From Gammaproteobacteria bacterium (GTDB lineage Bacteria; Pseudomonadota; Gammaproteobacteria; Arenicellales; Arenicellaceae): 5,970 bases of DNA. Below the pieces are notes generated by a model. The model was not told where the DNA came from. It searched no databases and saw only the letters and a program-made list of their open reading frames with translations. Shown in pieces: positions 5,894-5,970 of the stretch (positions within the stretch are counted from its first letter, which is position 1; the number at the start of each line of letters is the position of its first letter). Position numbers and translations under genes: made by a program. Location: positions 1 through 5,970 of the forward strand of contig DNHK01000274.1 in the NCBI GenBank assembly GCA_003485905.1. Direction: 5' to 3'.

Positions 5894-5970
5894 TTTGGAT
5901 GTGTATTCACGAATCGCTAGACCTTTAAGATATTCAGAATGATTTAAATATCGTTTTCGTCACTGCACCT

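Noticed and set aside
1..5970. CRISPR array, tRNA, rRNA, transposase or integrase
   Set aside because: No regularly spaced direct repeats, RNA-gene signatures or mobile-element proteins were seen on either strand.

Overview
The window looks like chromosomal DNA of a Gram-negative bacterium, most likely an aerobic and possibly marine proteobacterium (Gammaproteobacteria is my guess). The support is a TonB-dependent outer-membrane receptor, Sec signal peptides, a lipoprotein signal, a class I c-type cytochrome and good Shine-Dalgarno sites. The species cannot be named from the sequence. Five plus-strand genes fill positions 2 to 5417, and a poorly defined AT-rich stretch follows.

Layout. Positions 2-1540 hold the barrel part of a TonB-dependent receptor whose plug lies off the left edge. 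It is closed by a strong intrinsic terminator at 1561-1591. Then come four tightly spaced co-directional genes: a secreted metallo-beta-lactamase-fold protein (1639-2679), a secreted mitochondrial-type cytochrome c (2728-3153), a four-helix inner-membrane protein of unknown function (3206-3589) and a type I sulfatase with a lipoprotein signal (3669-5417). A 16-bp interrupted stem-loop (3591-3636) sits just before the sulfatase start. After the sulfatase there is about 190 nt of mostly empty sequence with a 9-bp hairpin, then an AT-rich minus-strand reading frame (5609-5893) of unknown identity that may be a remnant.

How the genes may work together (inference). Four of the five proteins are predicted to act outside the cytoplasm. 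The receptor would import a ligand across the outer membrane, and the sulfatase, anchored by lipid, would remove sulfate from it or from a related compound. The MBL-fold protein and the cytochrome would act in the periplasm, and the small membrane protein could anchor or link them to the inner membrane. The substrate is not shown by the sequence.

The main point of interest is that two adjacent secreted proteins each lack cofactor ligands that their families normally keep, while their frames stay open. The cytochrome has AxxCH in place of CxxCH, so it can form only one heme thioether bond. The MBL protein has Ser, Gln and Asn where the first-site zinc ligands (His, His, bridging Asp) are expected, but it keeps the Asp-His-His set of the second site.
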